The notes: generated by a model from the letters alone, not told the origin. A stretch of 64,000 bases of DNA from Diorhabda sublineata (GCF_026230105.1 NC_079477.1:7941001-8005000), one strand, 5' to 3'; positions 1 through 12,960 are shown, numbered from the stretch's first letter. Translations and numbers: made by a program.

Positions 1-489
1 CTAATTGTTGATTACGAGGTTTCGATCTTTACGGATACAGTTTTTTATTGGCACATCTCTTCTTCGTTCTGTAAAGATCATATTGCCATACGAGGAGCCG
101 TTAACGATTTGGCAAGAAGGACAACGTGAACTGCTTTAGTAAAAAGCTAATTGTCGGCTGTTTCTTAACACGTAAATAAGTTTCGCATTACGACATTTCC
201 AGTTGTAGATTCTGAGATTGCGAATCGTACATTTCAATAAATTGGTTTTTACTTGCGTGCAAGTCTATGTCTTTATTTAGTTATAAATAATTAATAACGT
301 ATAACTTAAATTATATCCAGATTAATTTTAAATAATATCAATACTTATTTATTCAGATTGATTTCTCAATTGGTATCTCTACAGTATTCATTAAATGATT
401 AATTTACATTGGAGAACTAATAGATTGTTAAGAAATATATAAGTAACGCTATATGCTTTAAGATACAAGAAAAATACAAGTCTATTAAG
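1..489. other. AT-rich DNA, nothing recognised
   Basis: No open frame of useful length, no repeat structure and no RNA-like element was seen in this stretch. Confidence 0.6.
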
Positions 490-860
490 AAAAATTATTT
501 TATTTGTATTCAAAATCACCAGTTACATCAATGAACTTGTGTAAACGAAGATCATAACTTAAAAGCTTGAATCCAATCATCTGTTGAAATTCACTAAAAA
601 AATTTATGAAATGTTCCATGAATCTCAACCTCCATCGAGAAACTTCGATCAAGTAAATTTTCTTTACGTCGAAGATTAATCAGAAATCACACTTGACAAA
701 ATTAGATGAATAAGATGAACGCTTAATGACTTTTACATTAAAAAAAACTCAAATGTCTATGTGACGATGCAGCATTAACCCGCAAAAATTGACTGACTCA
801 AGAACCGTAGATATACTAACGATGCACAGTTAGTCGTGTAGGACTTCCACCACTAAATGT
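490..860 (-). pseudogene. possible mariner transposase C-terminal relic
   Basis: Read on the minus strand, the end near 510-590 translates to LLSYDLRLHKFIDVTGDFEY followed by a stop. This resembles the last residues of mariner transposases, where a helix is followed by a K-C-I-x-x-x-G-D-Y-x-E type terminus. Upstream (higher coordinates) the frame is broken and no catalytic motif can be read. No terminal inverted repeat was found. The assignment rests on one short motif and could be chance. If real, it is an old fragment with no coding capacity. Confidence 0.28.
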
Positions 861-1429
861 GAGTTGCAACTATTTAAGACTTGGATAAAATCATAAGTAC
901 CGCTATTCACTGTTTCTCCCGTTGGATCTAATTGTAAATTTTTTATAGGAGTTAATAAAAGCTTAACAGTAACAGAGGATGTTTATAGTATTTGCCTTCC
1001 ATATTTAACAAAAACCGTTAGTCCAGGCTAGCAGCCCTGCTTATATTGAATTTCTGCCTCCCCTCTACTTGGATGCATTATTTTCCCAGCTCAGATTGAG
1101 ATTATTTTACTCACTAATGAAGATTTTGACTTGTTTACAACCATATGACTATTATAGCCAGGCCTGCTTACTTTTCTTCCTTTCGCACAGCTTAAGTTGT
1201 TTCATCAATAAGGAACCCCTTCTGCAGGCTCGGGTCCTGTCAGCGGTTCAGTAGCTCAATGCTCGACTAGGTCGATTTTGTTCCCTAAAATTATTTATAA
1301 TACACCTCCGAACTCACTCAGTGTAACGACCGATCATTATTTATTAATTGCCAACAAATATTAAATTATCATAAGTATGATTAAATGACATAATGTTCTT
1401 TAATGACATAAAATCATCAACTGATATTT
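861..1429. other. AT-rich DNA, nothing recognised
   Basis: A 61-codon frame begins near 1069 with a non-ATG codon and has no recognisable motif. I regard it as chance. No other structure was seen. Confidence 0.5.
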
Positions 1430-1840
1430 TTGAACACTCTCCTATCTCCATTATCCTCCTTAGGATGAAGTGACACCATTTATATTTGATTCAGCAGTTG
1501 TTTCCACGATTCCCTATCCTGCGAAATTTTTTTGGCATGATGCAATCTTATATTTATTAAGGATTTTGTTTGGTCTACCCATCTAGCTGGAGATCTCCCT
1601 CTAGGGCGTTTGCCCTTCTACTTTCTCTTCTATAATTAATCGTTCCATTATTCCTGATCTTCTAGCTATATGGTAGGATCCTGCAGATACATGCGGTTTA
1701 TTCTGGTTAGCAGCCTTGTACGTGTACATATTTTATTTAACTTGGTCGCTAACCTTGCCATAGTCAGTCGACCGATGGTGTATTCCGCTTTCGAATTTCC
1801 CAGTGTTGGTAATTAAGGAACCAAGATAGTTAAAATTGTT
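1430..1840 (-). pseudogene. LINE 3' end fragment (C-terminal domain downstream of RT)
   Basis: On the minus strand, around 1500-1620, the translation contains GKRPRGRSPARWVDQ followed by LHHAKKISQDRESWKQLL. This is the hallmark C-terminus of insect non-LTR retrotransposon polyproteins: a basic GRP-rich segment, then an R-W motif, then a terminal D-R-x-x-W-(K/R)-x-L helix. Upstream, near 1640-1800, a frame-broken stretch resembles the segment that normally precedes it (KFESGIHHR, then a decayed region). The reverse transcriptase itself is absent, so this is a dead 5'-truncated copy. It belongs to a different lineage from the LINE at 19-21 kb, because the C-terminal sequences differ. Confidence 0.72.
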
Positions 1841-4100
1841 TACCATTTAGTGTCCTGCAGTTTCTGATGTTTTTCGAGAATTGTTGAATCTCTTGACCTC
1901 TAGGGATATTTCTTATAATGTGTCGGTGTGCTAGACTTTTTAGATTGGTCGAATATTAGAACTAAAACCTCCTTAGTTATAGTTCCATTCTCATAATTGA
2001 TTATTGCACTCACTAATTAACTAAGCTGCTTTCGAAGTGCCATCGAGAAAAAGCAATAAAGCCACTTATTCAAGTTTTAAATATAAATCTTACATCTTTC
2101 CAAATTTCTCGATAATATCCTAGATTCATATCCTATGAAATTAGAAAATTCTTTATTGTACACACTGAGGTTTCCGAGGTTTCCGAGCTCAAAATTTTAC
2201 AGTTACATACTTAAATATTCAGTAACAGCCTAATGAGATACACAAAGGTCAGGTTACAGGAAACAAAAGAATAACCTTACTACCTTGTTTCAAAATTATC
2301 ATCCAGGTTAATCCGTTTTGTATTCGATTTAATTTAAAAAAATCAAATATATTTACAATTTTATAGTCGATTATGCATTTTCTGTTGCCGCTACTTTTTC
2401 CCACAGATTCACTCCACAATGAAGATTTCGCCAGCAATCGTCAATTTCAACAAATTACTCGCAAGTAAACAATTTCCGCTGCTAGCTATCAACCTATCAC
2501 ATCATCCTTGACCGCCTGATCTCAATTTGCGATGTTGCAAATAATAAGCTTTAACTCCAATACGTTGTGTTGCCGATTGTTTGCTACTACTTGGGCCTCT
2601 GGGGTCTCAACAGAACCGGATTTAAAAAATAGTTGATTATATGAATCGTAATTAATTTATAAATAAGAATAATGTTATCTTCGATAACAGTTGTTGGCAG
2701 ATATAATGAAAAAGTTTTCCTGGGAACCAACAAGTTCCAAATAAATTTTCTGAGGGAAATAAATAAAAATTACACGATATACAACTATCAGAAAGGTTTC
2801 TGGGAATTTATATGGCGATCTAGAGAAAATGATGTAATAAAACGATTCATTTCTAATGGGAAATGACAAATTTTATATTGTTTCGTTAAGGTTTATGTTT
2901 TTTCTACAGTAATTGATGACTAGAGTATTTCCAAGCTCGTATTTATGATTGAAGACTTCGGAATAAAAGCACGCGATATAATAGTATATTAAAGTATAAG
3001 TGGATATTAAAGTCTTGAAAACTCGCGTGATTTTTCGAGCAATAACTATGTAAAATGATTACATTAGTGATCTGACAGTGAAAATTAACTTGCGGTTTGT
3101 CACTTACAAATGCAGTTTGACAAAACAGAGACTTCTTAATGGGTGAGTTACTTTACTATAGAAAAACATATATTTTTCAGCATAATAGTATTTTAACTCT
3201 AGTATTGACGTGATGAAACAGAACTTTTTTCTTGAATTCACTATTTAAACGTCTTAGCACCAACACACTTTTGGAACCAGAAAACGTTGTGCCTATAATC
3301 ATAATGGTCGAAAAAATCGTTTTTTCTTTTCTAAAAGCACATCCGGTACCCAAGTTGCATCTTGTGACATATCAACGCAGGATCACGTTTGAAGATATCC
3401 ATACATTCGTTTAAATTTTTAAAACGGAACAGCTTTTGAAAGCAGCATCCACTCTGTTTTAACAATTTTTCTTTAGTATTCTTGGTATCAGTGGCTACTG
3501 AAGACTCAATATATATCTTCTTTGGCGTCATTAGAAGATTTGAGCTTTACCTTTACCAAATATTCGATAACTGCTTCATAAGTTTGACAAATATGAAATA
3601 GATAAAAAAATAAACTTACTAGCCGCATTTGCTCTAATATTATCCACTAGATTGATACGAATTTGGTTTAGATTCAATATAATTGAAAATTTGCAGTTAT
3701 TCCATCAAGTACTGTTATTGTTATTATAAATGAATACCTCTTCCTTTAACTTTGTCACAAATAGGGATGATTGAAATGTTCTATATAAACATTGTACGAA
3801 AACATGTTACAAGGTGTTAAATGCGGACTATAAGATGGCCTTAAAATTGGTGCACCATAAGCAATTCGAAGACCAAATTGGCTATTCATACTTTTTGTGC
3901 AATTCCAGCACTCATGGCTCAAAGAAAGGAAGAAAATGTATCAAGAATAACAGAAAATAAAAAATTCAAGAATCATCTTAAATCAAAAGAAGATACACAA
4001 ATATGGCAATAGTGAGGTAAACTTTATATAGTAAGTTGGAAGCTCAAGAAGAGATCGAAACGGAAATATGATAACAACAGAAAAAGAAAAAGATAATGGT
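1841..4100. other. AT-rich DNA, nothing recognised
   Basis: Overlapping open frames on both strands near 2672-2869 and 3232-3531 are short, have no motif and look like chance. No repeats, LTRs or RNA genes were seen. Confidence 0.5.
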
Positions 4101-4129
4101 ACGTGCTAGAAAAACGTATTGTAAGTAAA

Positions 4130-4400
4130 CAAGCTGAGCCTTAGACGGAAAACCATCAAGAATGATGGACGTATACAGTTTACCCCGTGGTTAAAGAAAT
4201 TATATTCCATAGCGTCCCCGCAGCCCAGACCTATACCCAGCTATTTCTTTTCCTGGGGTTTCCTTCAAAGTTGAGTATACGTGAATAAACCAAGAAAACT
4301 AATTCAAATAAAATTCTTCAAGAAATGGGTAACATACTCATTGAAGAGTTTAGGCAGCTTCAGGGATTCAGCTTTAACATGGCTACAACTGGAACTTAAT
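4130..4400 (+). pseudogene. IS630/mariner-like (DDE) transposase C-terminal relic
   Basis: Around 4200-4300 the plus-strand translation gives RPRSPDLYP and, after frameshifts, F-x-W-G-F-L-(K)-x and VYVNKPRKL. This is the block around the last catalytic acidic residue of IS630/Tc/mariner-like transposases of the 'WPPRSPDLxPLDFFLWG' type, which are abundant in insects. The aspartate of SPDL is present. The downstream D-F-F-L-W-G is damaged, and several stops interrupt the frame. No inverted repeats flanking the fragment were found. Related relics lie at 40.3-40.5 kb and 43.7-44.2 kb. Confidence 0.52.
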
Positions 4401-5300
4401 ACTTTCTCATTTTATATTATTTATTTAAAAAAAATTGTTTGATGCATTTTTTCCTTTGCAATTCCGAAAATGCAAAAAGTTTTGGCCCACCAGTTATTTG
4501 AATATTTGAATATCCTTAATGTCTCTGAGTCACGAAATCATATATTTTTACTAATAAAAAGTAAAAAAAACATAAAACATATATTTTTGACTTTAGCCAC
4601 AGCTCCGGTTCTGATTTGAAGACAACATTCCATTGAAAGTGAATTTTTTCACTCTTCTTTCTTAACATCACTTTTCGTGACAAGCTATATTTAAAATTTA
4701 CATAAGTTTTATTATAGGTTTATTACAGTAATAATATCGATATTTACATAAATAAGAATATAAAAAATATCATATAATTATACATAAATGCAGTTTAAAT
4801 AAATAAAAAACGGTATATTCCATACGTTGTTGATTTAAATTAACCTGCTAACACAACAGGCGGTGACAAATAATTACGAAACGTCTATCATGTCATTCCT
4901 TACCTAGTTAGACATGTATAAGTGTGGATGACAATGATTGAATCTAGAGTGCGTGTGCTTAGTATTTATATGTGTTGAAATGTCATCAACCTATTTCAAG
5001 GCTCAACTAGATTTGCTTCATTCAACTATAAGCTATTTAATTAATTGAAATTTGTCTAGGAAATAAATAAATCCACACGTGTTATACTCTGATTCGTATA
5101 TTAATTCAATAATCATATGCGATGTATTTTGGAAATAGAGAAATAATTCACTTTTTCATATATTATACTGTTTTTTATAAAATCAATAAAAATTCAATAT
5201 CAATAAATTTTATTTACCTGCTATAAATAATACCTAGTGATCTATCTTGAAATTGAAAAATGAAATTTCTGGAAACGTTGGTCATATTCATACTGGTATA
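4401..5300. other. AT-rich DNA, nothing recognised
   Basis: Very AT-rich sequence with scattered stops in all frames. No motif or repeat structure was identified. Confidence 0.5.
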
Positions 5301-5308
5301 AGATAAAC

Positions 5309-5358
5309 GTCCTTCAGTCTCTGAAGATGTAAATTAGTTATCGAAACGCGCGTTATAC
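5309..5358 (+). repeat. CTGAAGA...GAAAC hairpin motif, copy 1
   Basis: The sequence GTCTCTGAAGATG is followed by TTAGTTATCGAAACGCGCG. A second, cleaner copy lies at 32309-32356. The shared core is CTGANGA, a hairpin, then GAAAC. It probably marks the end of an interspersed repeat. In this copy the hairpin arm is mutated. Confidence 0.4.
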
Positions 5359-5629
5359 ATTGTAATTTTGAGTATTGGTGTAACGGAAACTAGTGCGTAA
5401 AATATAAAAATGTTAAGTTAGTTAACCCAGGGAAGTGTCTCGTTTCACAACTAAGAAATAACTAAAAATAATATCGAGACATTATTCATATGTTATAATA
5501 CTTGGTTTGTAAATTATTTTAAAGCTTTATTTCTAGTATTTATGTCCAATTTTTATGATACCATGTGAACAAATGGAAACTGTCAAAATGAAACAATATT
5601 TTCACGTATTTCACCAATTTTTATTATCG

Positions 5630-6190
5630 CTTATAAAATAGGCTCATTTTGAGCCAATACAAGTATGTTAATGCTTAATCCAATTTTCCATATCTTGTTG
5701 TAAGTCTTGGCTAGGATGACCTTCAATACTTTAAGACAATTATTTGAGAGAGCAAACTCTGGTTGAAGGTTATCTAGGCACCACCAAACGGCCAAGTAAA
5801 ACTCTATGGCATTAATTTATGATCCACCACATCACGGTAACCGAAGAAAACGATGAGCATCACATTGATTTTCCAAACAATTTGACGTGGTGTGTTTATT
5901 TTTGGAGCGTCATTCGCTAGGTTGTTTCGAAATTAAATTCATAAATCCACGTTTTGTCACCAGTACTGATACGATTTTTGAGTGTAAGGCCCTCAACTAC
6001 GTTGCTAAGAATCTCACGACCTCTACTCGACAAATCTTATGGTATTGCATTGACATACGTAAAATAGTTGCGTCGATCCATAAGAAATGCTGGAAGCCTC
6101 TACTATCTCTATTGTATTAAAGTAGGCTTCTTAAAACACTTCTACAACATTTTAATCGGTTTCATAGCCGTAATTTCATTGCAAGCACCA
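5630..6190 (-). pseudogene. mariner-family transposase, degraded
   Basis: Minus-strand reading recovers several mariner landmarks in order. Near 5940-5990 is LTLKNRISTGDKTWIYEF, which carries the GDETW-like block with the first catalytic aspartate; Glu is replaced by Lys. Near 5830-5880 is INVMLIVFFGYRDVV; the usual FFDYRGVVHHE block has Gly in place of the second catalytic Asp. Near 5640-5720 is DLQQDMENWIKH, then C-I-G-S-K, which is the C-terminal helix. The segment between the second and third blocks, which should carry the HHDNAPAH and PPYSPDLAPCD motifs, is unreadable. There are in-frame stops and frameshifts throughout. No terminal repeats were recognised. It is an inactive relic, read in the opposite direction to the mariner at 10.5 kb. 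Confidence 0.7.
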
Positions 6191-8610
6191 AATTTCAAGC
6201 AAACTCAATGATCAACACCAGTCCGGATCAAATTTGATTAGATTTTATAATTAAGAAAAATATTTTTGTCTGTATTTTTATTCAAATTAACTTTTCTTAG
6301 TAATTTAATAACGATTTTTTGTACAATAAATAATTCATATTAATAACTTAATTTTGTAATGCATCACAAAAATATTTTCATTTTACTTTTTTATTTTATT
6401 ATTATGTCCTAGACAAATTGTTTTCAACTGTTCATCTAATTAGTTTACCCAACCTAAATAATTAATAGAATGTTATGTAAATACCAAAATTGTATTACCA
6501 TTCTAGTAATTTTTATTTCGGTAACGAACCGGTACCGATTCATAACTTTTATGTATTCTTACACACCTCTTTTGCCTCTTTCGTCTTGAGTGAATTGAGT
6601 TTATGGTATACCAGTTGAGTCACTATTATTGAAATACATAATTTGTATTAACTCGGTTCAGTTTAAGGATATAGATGATCGTAAATTCGACTAGTTGATA
6701 ACCAATATTTTTTTCGTGTTTGTTGAACGTGAAATTTGTTTTGATTTTGGGAACAAATTGTTCTCATTTAGGTCTAAGTATATGAGAGAATAAGTAAAAA
6801 CTGAATATTTCCTGATACGATCATAGATTTTAGTTTTCTTAAAATTTTTTTTCACAAATAGCTGAAAAATTAGATAAACTCATCGTTGAACGGTGAATAA
6901 TATATATAAAATCGGATGCAAAAACCTCGAACGAATTCTTAACGTTCAGATTTCGTATACTCATTGATTTTCTTATTCTATGCAACCTAACCTAACCTAA
7001 CCTAACCATGCGTGCCCGTATCATATCAAATGCTTTTCCTCAATATATTTCTCAATTGACATTTTACTTTTAAGATAGTAAATTTCACTTAATTTCGTGG
7101 TTTTTTTGTGAGTGAATCCACAATCTCTCGACACATTTTTTATTTGATTCCTCAAATCCTTTCCAAAATTAAAATACATCTTTATTTTTCACTAAATACA
7201 GTTATTTTCTTCTGACCACGAAAAAATATTTCGCTATAAATAATAATGAACAATTAAGCTTTTTCCTGAATGTCCAATATGTTGTCAGTTGTTACTTACT
7301 TATTTAAATATTCCGGCATCGTTACTTTTAAAAGTTTCTAGTAAACAACAATCAAAACATTCCGGAATTCTTTCGTGTAAGCGTAATCAATCTGTAGGTA
7401 ATTGCATACTTATCAACTAATATTTTGGTTTGGCAAGATTATTTTCTAAAACAGTTATTCTGTTTGTACCATGACCAGAATTATATTGTTCAACAATACA
7501 GTACTGAAAAAAAAACATTAAATAATTTTAGAAGTAAAATATTTAATTGAAATTTTAATTATGATCAATTATGGGGATACTTGCAGAAGTCAATCAGTTA
7601 TCTAAAGTTTCGCAAAGGACTTGCCTTTATATTCCTTCAAAATTCAGAGAAATTTTTAGAAAGAAAACCGAATGATTATGAAATTGTATGTTCCATAAAT
7701 TTTGTGCTCACGTCAAAAAAGGAAAGCTTCATCCATTTTAATTGGCTTTTGAGCAGGGGCTAACATATATAGACAATAGAATAGAATTCGGCAAAATAGC
7801 TTCCGATACAATCCTATTTTCTTATAAATTATTATTCGTGTTGAACGGGGAGGTAAAACTGTATATACGTAAGTAAATGTTTGAACAAGCTTCACAGGTT
7901 ATAATTAGTAATACATTTAAAGGTGAAAATCGGACATCTGAAAATTATTTAAGAATTATTAGAGAATGCTGAATGATGAAATGTCGAAGATGCAATATTA
8001 AGTGGACAGCTAGATTACTCTAATATTGCAAATCTCTATATTTTACTGTAAAAAAGAGTTTGTTAAGCATTAAGAGTGGTGTGGTTCAATCACATGTTAT
8101 TCCGTCATTATTTTATAGATCTTGCTTCAATATAGTGCCATGTAGTTTGTACGGAAGAGTATGAATCATATTTGTAAGGAATATATGGTGTTAACACATC
8201 TCCATTTTATGGACGTTCCAGAAAAGTATACTTCGCACATTTTGGTTGGAAACTTTGTTTTAAAATTTGGATATAAGGCCAAAGTTTGGGCATCTATTAA
8301 AGTCTGCAAATGAATTGTTTCGAAATTGAGTTGAGGGCAAGAAAAGAAGTTTCCGATGTGAGATTCTTTTGGTATTTTGCGAGCGAATCATAGTGATGAT
8401 TGCTGCTTTGTTTATGCAATGTATAGGGTATGATAATTCAAAGGGGAATCGGTCAATTTCATACCAATCTGCAATCAGCTATTCATCCTATCTCTCATAG
8501 GAGCGAAATACCAATGCCCAAAGCCCCTGCTACTTAGGAAGAGGTTCCAAGTTTTGCTATAAATCCGATAACAAGTCTAGTTTGGAAGATAGAAGCAGTC
8601 CGATATTTTG
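6191..8610. other. AT-rich DNA, only a short telomere-like run seen
   Basis: Apart from the CCTAA run listed separately, nothing could be assigned. The 60-codon frames near 7581-7895 on both strands lack motifs. Confidence 0.5.
6984..7007 (+). repeat. interstitial (CCTAA)n, insect telomere-type repeat
   Basis: Four tandem CCTAA units plus partial units, the complement of TTAGG, the canonical arthropod telomere repeat. It is embedded in ordinary AT-rich DNA. Such short runs can arise by telomerase-mediated break repair or by chance in AT-rich DNA. Weaker GGTTAGGTTAG runs occur at about 10313 and 60456. Confidence 0.7.
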
Positions 8611-8614
8611 TTTC

Positions 8615-9450
8615 CACTACGAGCCAAATGATCTAAATCTTTCTAAAGACGATGGTGACCTACTCGGAGCAAGGCTGCAAAACAGGAACTTACTTTTGCT
8701 AAGGGTGTCTTCCTCATAATTTATACATCGTCAGACGCAGTTCACTTCCTAATTTGCCAATGAGGACAAATTGGTTTATTGTACTAATGTTTATAGTTAT
8801 ATTTAAGATTTAAGATCCGTCACATATGACGTATTTTCATAGATTTTACAGAAAAAGAATTTAAGCAATTCTGCTGCACAATAGTACTTTTACGCTCCAT
8901 TTTTGTGGGTTATTCCGTACATCTCATGGCAACCTACAACATTGGCCAACAAAGTAGGTATTTGCTTTCAAGGGAGATCAAAGTTTGAGAAAAAAGTCGA
9001 TTATTTGTTTTTGATGTCACCTTCTCTTTTACCACCGCTTTACACAAAGCTGGTATTAGTGAAGTAATTTTTCACTTCCAAGAGATGGAAATAGGTTCAA
9101 ATACTTAATATCAAAGATTACCTCTCGGAGGTAAATATGAAGGAATGTGTTTTCGTTGGACCAAATAATAGACCGCATATCGTTGAACTAAAATTTATCA
9201 CAATTATGGAACAACCTCAAACAGAAAGGTGAATTGCCTTTAAAGAATGTTTAAAGTATTTTAAGCTTTAGGTTGACTAAAGAGTACATTCTCTTTACTC
9301 TCATCTTAACTACTTTTCAGAAAATTTAGAAGAATCGAGTGATATGCAAGGTGACCGATTGAGCCCGATCACTGATGGTCACTTCAGAAAGATGCTCCTC
9401 ACAATCGAAAATGTACCAAAAGGAAAATCATTTGGAAAAAAGATGTGTTA
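8615..9450 (+). pseudogene. decayed copy of a multicopy arthropod protein family of unknown function
   Basis: No intact frame survives, but plus-strand translation in shifting frames gives a consistent series of blocks. NDLNLSKDDGDLLGARLQN lies near 8625-8680, EDKLVYC near 8766, and IDFTEKEF then SIFVGYSVH near 8845-8925. LPPLYTKLVLVK lies at about 9029-9064, VFVGPNNRPHI at about 9150-9182, and SHLNYFSENLEESSDMQGD at about 9300-9358. I recognise the same order (a D-L-N-L-S-K block, LPPLHIKLGL, F-V-G-P-Q-I, then HLDFFPENLGAVSDEHGER) from a family that recurs in many copies in insect and cnidarian genomes. I know of no assigned biochemical function. High copy number suggests a mobile origin, but no terminal repeats were found here. 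Stops and indels make it non-functional. Confidence 0.6.
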
Positions 9451-10550
9451 AGTGCTAACTAATGTAATTTAGATAGAACAATAAGTTTTTTCACACAATT
9501 ACAATTTAAGAGAATTCTACTTGTGTTTTATCTATCTGATAAGATGATATTCAATACATACTTGCATTCTCAAAAAACGTGACGATTGACATTATATGAC
9601 AAAACACATATAAAAACATGAGAATTACACAGAAAAACAAAACAGCTTTCGATTTTTTGTTGTTTTTATTCTGTTGTTTGATATGGGCGCTTCATGCAAA
9701 ATTATTATTCAGAGAGCCCTAAAGGTAAATATAAATACAGAAAATTCATTTAATTAAGTCGAATTGACTACCAGTCTTATGCACGCACTGGGTCCACTAG
9801 GTCAAAGTGAAAGCCAGTCGGATATTAAAATGTATTGTACGTATGCAACATAATCAAAATACTCGATTACATAAGACCACAAACACCGACAATAGCGGGT
9901 ACTATTTTAATATCCCACCAATTTCATTAATTTATTGTTTATTCACTGTCATACATCAATTTAAATTTTCACTTGAACAATCAATGATTGATACCTCAAA
10001 CATATTTAACCTTTTTATTTTTTATTAAGGGTGATGAAATTTCTTGCAATTTGATTAATATTGCTTATAAATACATCCATTTTGGAAATCATTCAATTGA
10101 GTTTATACCATATAGATATTTTTTGCACATTCTTTTCTTCCAATACGTCACTTAATTTATGGATGGATGATTGTGTATTACTAAACAGTCATAGTACAAA
10201 CAGAATTATTGTTCGAGTAACTAATCTAATTTCGTATCAAAACTAAAATATCAGGTGATAAGTATGAAAGACAATTTATTACAACACATAAGAATAACAG
10301 AGCCAATATTGTAGGTTAGGTTAAGTTATATTAGGTTTACATGCGATAAACTGACAATGCATTGTCGTTGATGAATTGCGGCACGATAAGATGTCGTACG
10401 ATGAAGAAGACTGCTTTTTTGATTGATTGATTTTTGTCAGTACAGTGAGTTTTTCAATCGCATTCTATATAAGAATTATAAGTTTGCTTCATTATTTACG
10501 TCTGGCATCTAGCAAGAGTACCTTGAACATTAATCTAGCGATTTGTGCTC
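9451..10550. other. AT-rich DNA, nothing recognised
   Basis: Two short plus-strand frames at 9807-10028 and 10061-10246 have no motif. A GGTTAGGTTA-type run lies near 10313. The 5' part of the following mariner may extend into the end of this stretch but is unreadable. Confidence 0.45.
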
Positions 10551-10554
10551 CAAA

Positions 10555-11039
10555 AATGTGTCGAAAGCGAAGAAACTATATCAAAGTTGATCCATAATCA
10601 ATGTGTGGCCCATCATTTTTTTCGATTACCGCGATGTAGTTCACTATGAATTCATTCAATAGGATCAAACGGCTACATGAAGAAATTCGTAAATGAGCAA
10701 ATTTGGGTACAGAGACTGAATGGATTTTTCACCACGGTAATGCGCCGAAACTCTTCAGCATGATTATGACTGATTTTTTGACTAACCTCGAAACAAGAGT
10801 CATCGCTCAGCCACCGTATTCGTCAGATGTAATATTTACCTTTTTTAGAAACTCAAAAATCTGTTTTGGAAAACGCGCCATGAGTCTATTGAAGCTACAA
10901 GAATAACTAACTCAAGCTACTGAAAAACATTCCAGCAGAGGCTTATAATAAGTGTGTGAAAAATTGCATTAAGCATTGGGATGCTTCTATTAGCTCGAAA
11001 GGTGTCTATTTTGAAAACTATAATGAAGATTTGCATTAA
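10555..11039 (+). pseudogene. mariner-family transposase, C-terminal half, degraded
   Basis: Plus-strand blocks in order are: NVWPIIFFDYRDVVHYEFIQ then a stop (about 10598-10660), containing the second-Asp block FFDYR; EWIFHHGNAPK (about 10720-10752), matching HHDNAPAH with Asp changed to Gly; PPYSSDV (about 10813-10832), matching PPYSPDL; and an end block IPAEAYNKCVKNCIKHWD with KGVYFENYNEDLH and a stop at 11037-11039. The N-terminal helix-turn-helix region and the GDETW block are missing or unreadable. At least two frameshifts and one stop are present. It is a dead, 5'-incomplete copy, and no inverted repeats were identified. Confidence 0.78.
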
Positions 11040-12960
11040 AATACTTGGAAATTTTCTTAATCACTAAAATTAATAATTAAATTTTGATATATAGTAAGTG
11101 TCAAATGTGCAAGAAATTGTAGTGCTTATTTTAATAAATTATTGAGGTCAAAGTTTTATTTTTTAATCAGATTAGACTGTTAGAAACCATAAATGCATTA
11201 ATTTTAAATAGGTATACTAAGAAAAATGATTTAAGTTGCTTAAGTTCCTCAAAATTCAACTCAGAATTGTGTCACAAGATTCCGGATTGAATCAATAACA
11301 AGCATAAATAAACAAACAAGAATGTAATTAACATATAGAAAGTTATTCCAAATCAGTTTTTCCCTTTTTTTAATAATTTAATAATAATAACATAATTGGA
11401 ATGTATTTAATGATTATAATACTTATTTTTAATATTTAAATCACTTCATAAGCGATAATCACTTAATTCATTCATACTTTGAAACTGAGCAAGAGTTTAA
11501 TTTGACCTCAAGACTTTTAACCACATAAATTACATCTCGTATGAGTTCAAAACATAAATATATCGTATTCAAAGGTGAAGAATTGATCTTGACAATCATG
11601 CTCACTAGACGGTATAATTTGAACCCCGAAGTCGTTTGGGTGTCGACAATTTCCATTGGAACGTTGTGCTAATTTCTTCTTGTTTAGACCGTGTAGAGAT
11701 AATTGTACAATATGCCGAGAATTTTCATGGTACGCTGAGCATAATATGAGACCTTCTATTCGAAAATAAAAATATTAAAATACAAGTTTTAAACGTGTGC
11801 CATGGTGATCACATTCATTTTTCCAAATTTATTTATTTTCAGATATGTAGATAGATATTTGAGGAAATTCCGCATATATTCGATGTTTCAATCTGTTTAT
11901 ACGTGAAGTTGTTTAGTTCAACTCTACTAATTATTTTCTGCAGTGGGATGGGAATATCTCTCAATATCAACCCTACATTATGCACGCTTTGCTTCGCATA
12001 AATAGTAGTAGCACAGGATCATGACGATTTAAGCTACATGACTCAAAATCTCATAGAAGTATACATAGGGTCTCGAAGTAAAAGTAAAAAAACTGGATGT
12101 ATGTGTATCGGAGCAATAGCAGAAGACATAGAAATAGAGAAGGAAACACAAATAAAACAATGCGATATGAATGATAATTATCGTTCATATCACCAAGTAA
12201 CACCAAAATTAAGTCAATTAAACACGTAAAAAATAGAGTCCTTAAAATTTCTTATTGAATATCTCATGAGAACCTAAAAACATCAACTTTTTTACGAAAA
12301 CTAGTATCCCTCATACTTTTTGAAACGAATTTTATATATTACATCTGACACCTTTACTATATTATATAAAATCAGTTACTTCTAACCAGAGCCTACATAG
12401 TAACGCTATAAGTGTGTATCTGCCTCTGCACATGCTATTTGCGGTTCGGATTCTCTAGGAACTTAGCAAATTTGCAATTGTTGTAGCTCATTAGGTCCAT
12501 TGTAAACTAGACCGAGTAGTACTTGGAAAATTGCTCTGTTTCTCACTGTTCTGATCTTAGTTTATACTAAATTTGGGACTCTCCGTTCACTTAGTTTGTG
12601 ATAGATGATTCGAGAAGACTTGCCGCAACACCACAAAAAAATTATCCTTACAATTCTTCTTTGTCTAAGATGTTAGCCTCTTCATTTTCTACGTTGCCTG
12701 ACTAATATATTATAGTAATTGTTTGGACAAACATATCTTTCCTAAACTATGTCTGCACACAAGCTCCTGACGGAAATTCTCTAGGAAAGGGTTATTAAAC
12801 AACTAACTGGTGTAATTAGAGAAGATAATTTCACAAAACTTAATAAGTACAGTTGTCATCTTCTCAAATCTATCCGCATGTGACATTATAATTTTTTCCA
12901 TGTCATTATGTGAAAAATATGAAAAAGCAGTTTACAAGAACTATTTATATCACTCAAGTT
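11040..12960. other. AT-rich DNA, nothing recognised
   Basis: No supported gene. Frames at 11468-11656 (minus) and 12038-12229 (plus) are short and without motif. The slightly more GC-balanced part near 12400-12800 could be an old mobile element, but I could not place it. Confidence 0.45.

Noticed and set aside
2672..2869. Open frames on both strands covering the same 195 bp
   Set aside because: Complementary open frames are common in AT-rich DNA; neither has a motif or plausible context.
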